From positions 1 to 5,840 of the forward strand of contig JANXSE010000247.1 in assembly GCA_025356695.1 (NCBI GenBank): DNA of 5,840 nt. Reading direction: 5' to 3'. The notes beneath the pieces are model-generated. The model saw only the letters and a program-made list of their open reading frames with translations, did not search any database and was not told the DNA's origin. Position numbers and translations under genes: made by a program. Source of the DNA: Betaproteobacteria bacterium. Lineage in GTDB: Bacteria > Pseudomonadota > Gammaproteobacteria > Burkholderiales > SG8-41. Positions 5,395 through 5,840 of this stretch are shown one piece after another (position 1 is the first letter of the stretch; every line of letters begins with the position of its first letter).

Positions 5395-5840
5395 ATGGCC
5401 GAATCCATCCTTACTAAAGAATACTTCCACGACGAAGCGGCGGCATATGCCTACGTAGAAGCTCGCTTGTGGCCTAAAGGCGCTGTATGCCCGCATTGCG
5501 GCGGCGTAGAGCGTAACAAGCTGATGGGTGGCGCATCGACTCGCGTAGGTCTTTACAAGTGCTATGACTGCCGCAAGCCGTTCACCGTGAAGATCGGCAC
5601 CATTTTTGAATCCAGCCACATCAAGATGCATGTCTGGTTGCAGGCGATCTACCTGATTGCCTCCAGCAAGAAAGGCATCAGCAGTCACCAGTTGCAGCGC
5701 ACCTTGGGCATCACCATCAAGACGGCTTGGTTCCTGTCGCACCGCATCCGCGAAGCGATGAAAGCGGGCGGCGATATGTTCAGCCCGAACGGTGGCACCA
5801 TCGAAGCGGACGCGACCTACGTAGGCGGCAAGGAAAAGAA
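5395..5840 (+). CDS. IS1595-family (ISXO2-like) transposase, 3' end outside window
   Basis: The first 148 residues of a DDE transposase are visible and the frame is open at the window end. Residues 32-59 form an N-terminal zinc ribbon (CPHC at 32-35, CYDC at 56-59), typical of the IS1595 family. Next comes a helix-turn-helix-like region: KIGTIFESSHIKMHVWLQAIYLI, then SSHQLQRTLGITIKTAWFLSHRIREAM (97-122). The catalytic domain begins with IEADATYVGGKEK, in which Asp139 should be the first acidic catalytic residue. The family usually reads Asp-Glu-Thr-Tyr here; this copy has Ala140. GGAG at 5383-5386 sits eight bases before the ATG. Five of seven valines use GTA, unlike the neighbouring genes, which fits recent acquisition. 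The remaining catalytic residues and the inverted repeats lie outside what can be seen, so whether it is active cannot be judged. Confidence 0.93.
   Translation, partial: MAESILTKEYFHDEAAAYAYVEARLWPKGAVCPHCGGVERNKLMGGASTRVGLYKCYDCRKPFTVKIGTIFESSHIKMHVWLQAIYLIASSKKGISSHQLQRTLGITIKTAWFLSHRIREAMKAGGDMFSPNGGTIEADATYVGGKEK

Noticed and set aside
5362..5742. 126-residue minus-strand frame opposite the transposase
   Set aside because: The plus strand shows an intact zinc ribbon and catalytic motif, so this is a shadow frame.

Overview
The window looks like chromosomal sequence from a GC-rich betaproteobacterium (Burkholderiales or Nitrosomonadales type). The evidence is a Bug/TctC-type periplasmic binding protein, a surface-adhesin-E-like secreted protein, a Ser/Thr kinase fused to an HDOD domain, and strong use of G/C-ending codons. 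This placement is inferred from gene families, not from a marker gene.

Layout. (1) Positions 15-1245 hold two plus-strand genes: a 61-residue two-helix membrane protein of the PLDc_N type, then an orphan tripartite-tricarboxylate-type solute-binding protein with a signal peptide. (2) Positions 1259-1300 hold a G-rich dispersed repeat. (3) Positions 1346-1693 encode a DUF952 protein. It converges on a secreted surface-adhesin-E-like protein (1690-2091, minus), and both genes terminate inside the same CTAG. (4) A 120-base divergent spacer separates the adhesin-E-like gene from a 639-residue kinase-HDOD signalling protein (2212-4131, plus). (5) The kinase gene converges, 13 bases apart, on a secreted protein of unknown function (4145-5059, minus). 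(6) Positions 5060-5394 hold no convincing gene. They contain a small hairpin, an inverted copy of the G-rich repeat and a probable promoter. (7) From 5395 to the window end runs the 5' part of an IS1595/ISXO2-type transposase, whose valine codon use differs from its neighbours.

How they fit together. No metabolic operon is visible. Gene orientation alternates, so most genes are probably transcribed singly. The kinase-HDOD protein is the main regulatory gene. It is flanked by two minus-strand genes for secreted proteins, one sharing its divergent upstream region and one meeting it tail to tail, but no direct functional link can be shown. The two G-rich repeats, inverted and about 4 kb apart, bracket the DUF952, adhesin-E, kinase and unknown-protein genes. 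They are the most distinctive non-coding structure here. I found no CRISPR array, tRNA, rRNA or obvious defence system.
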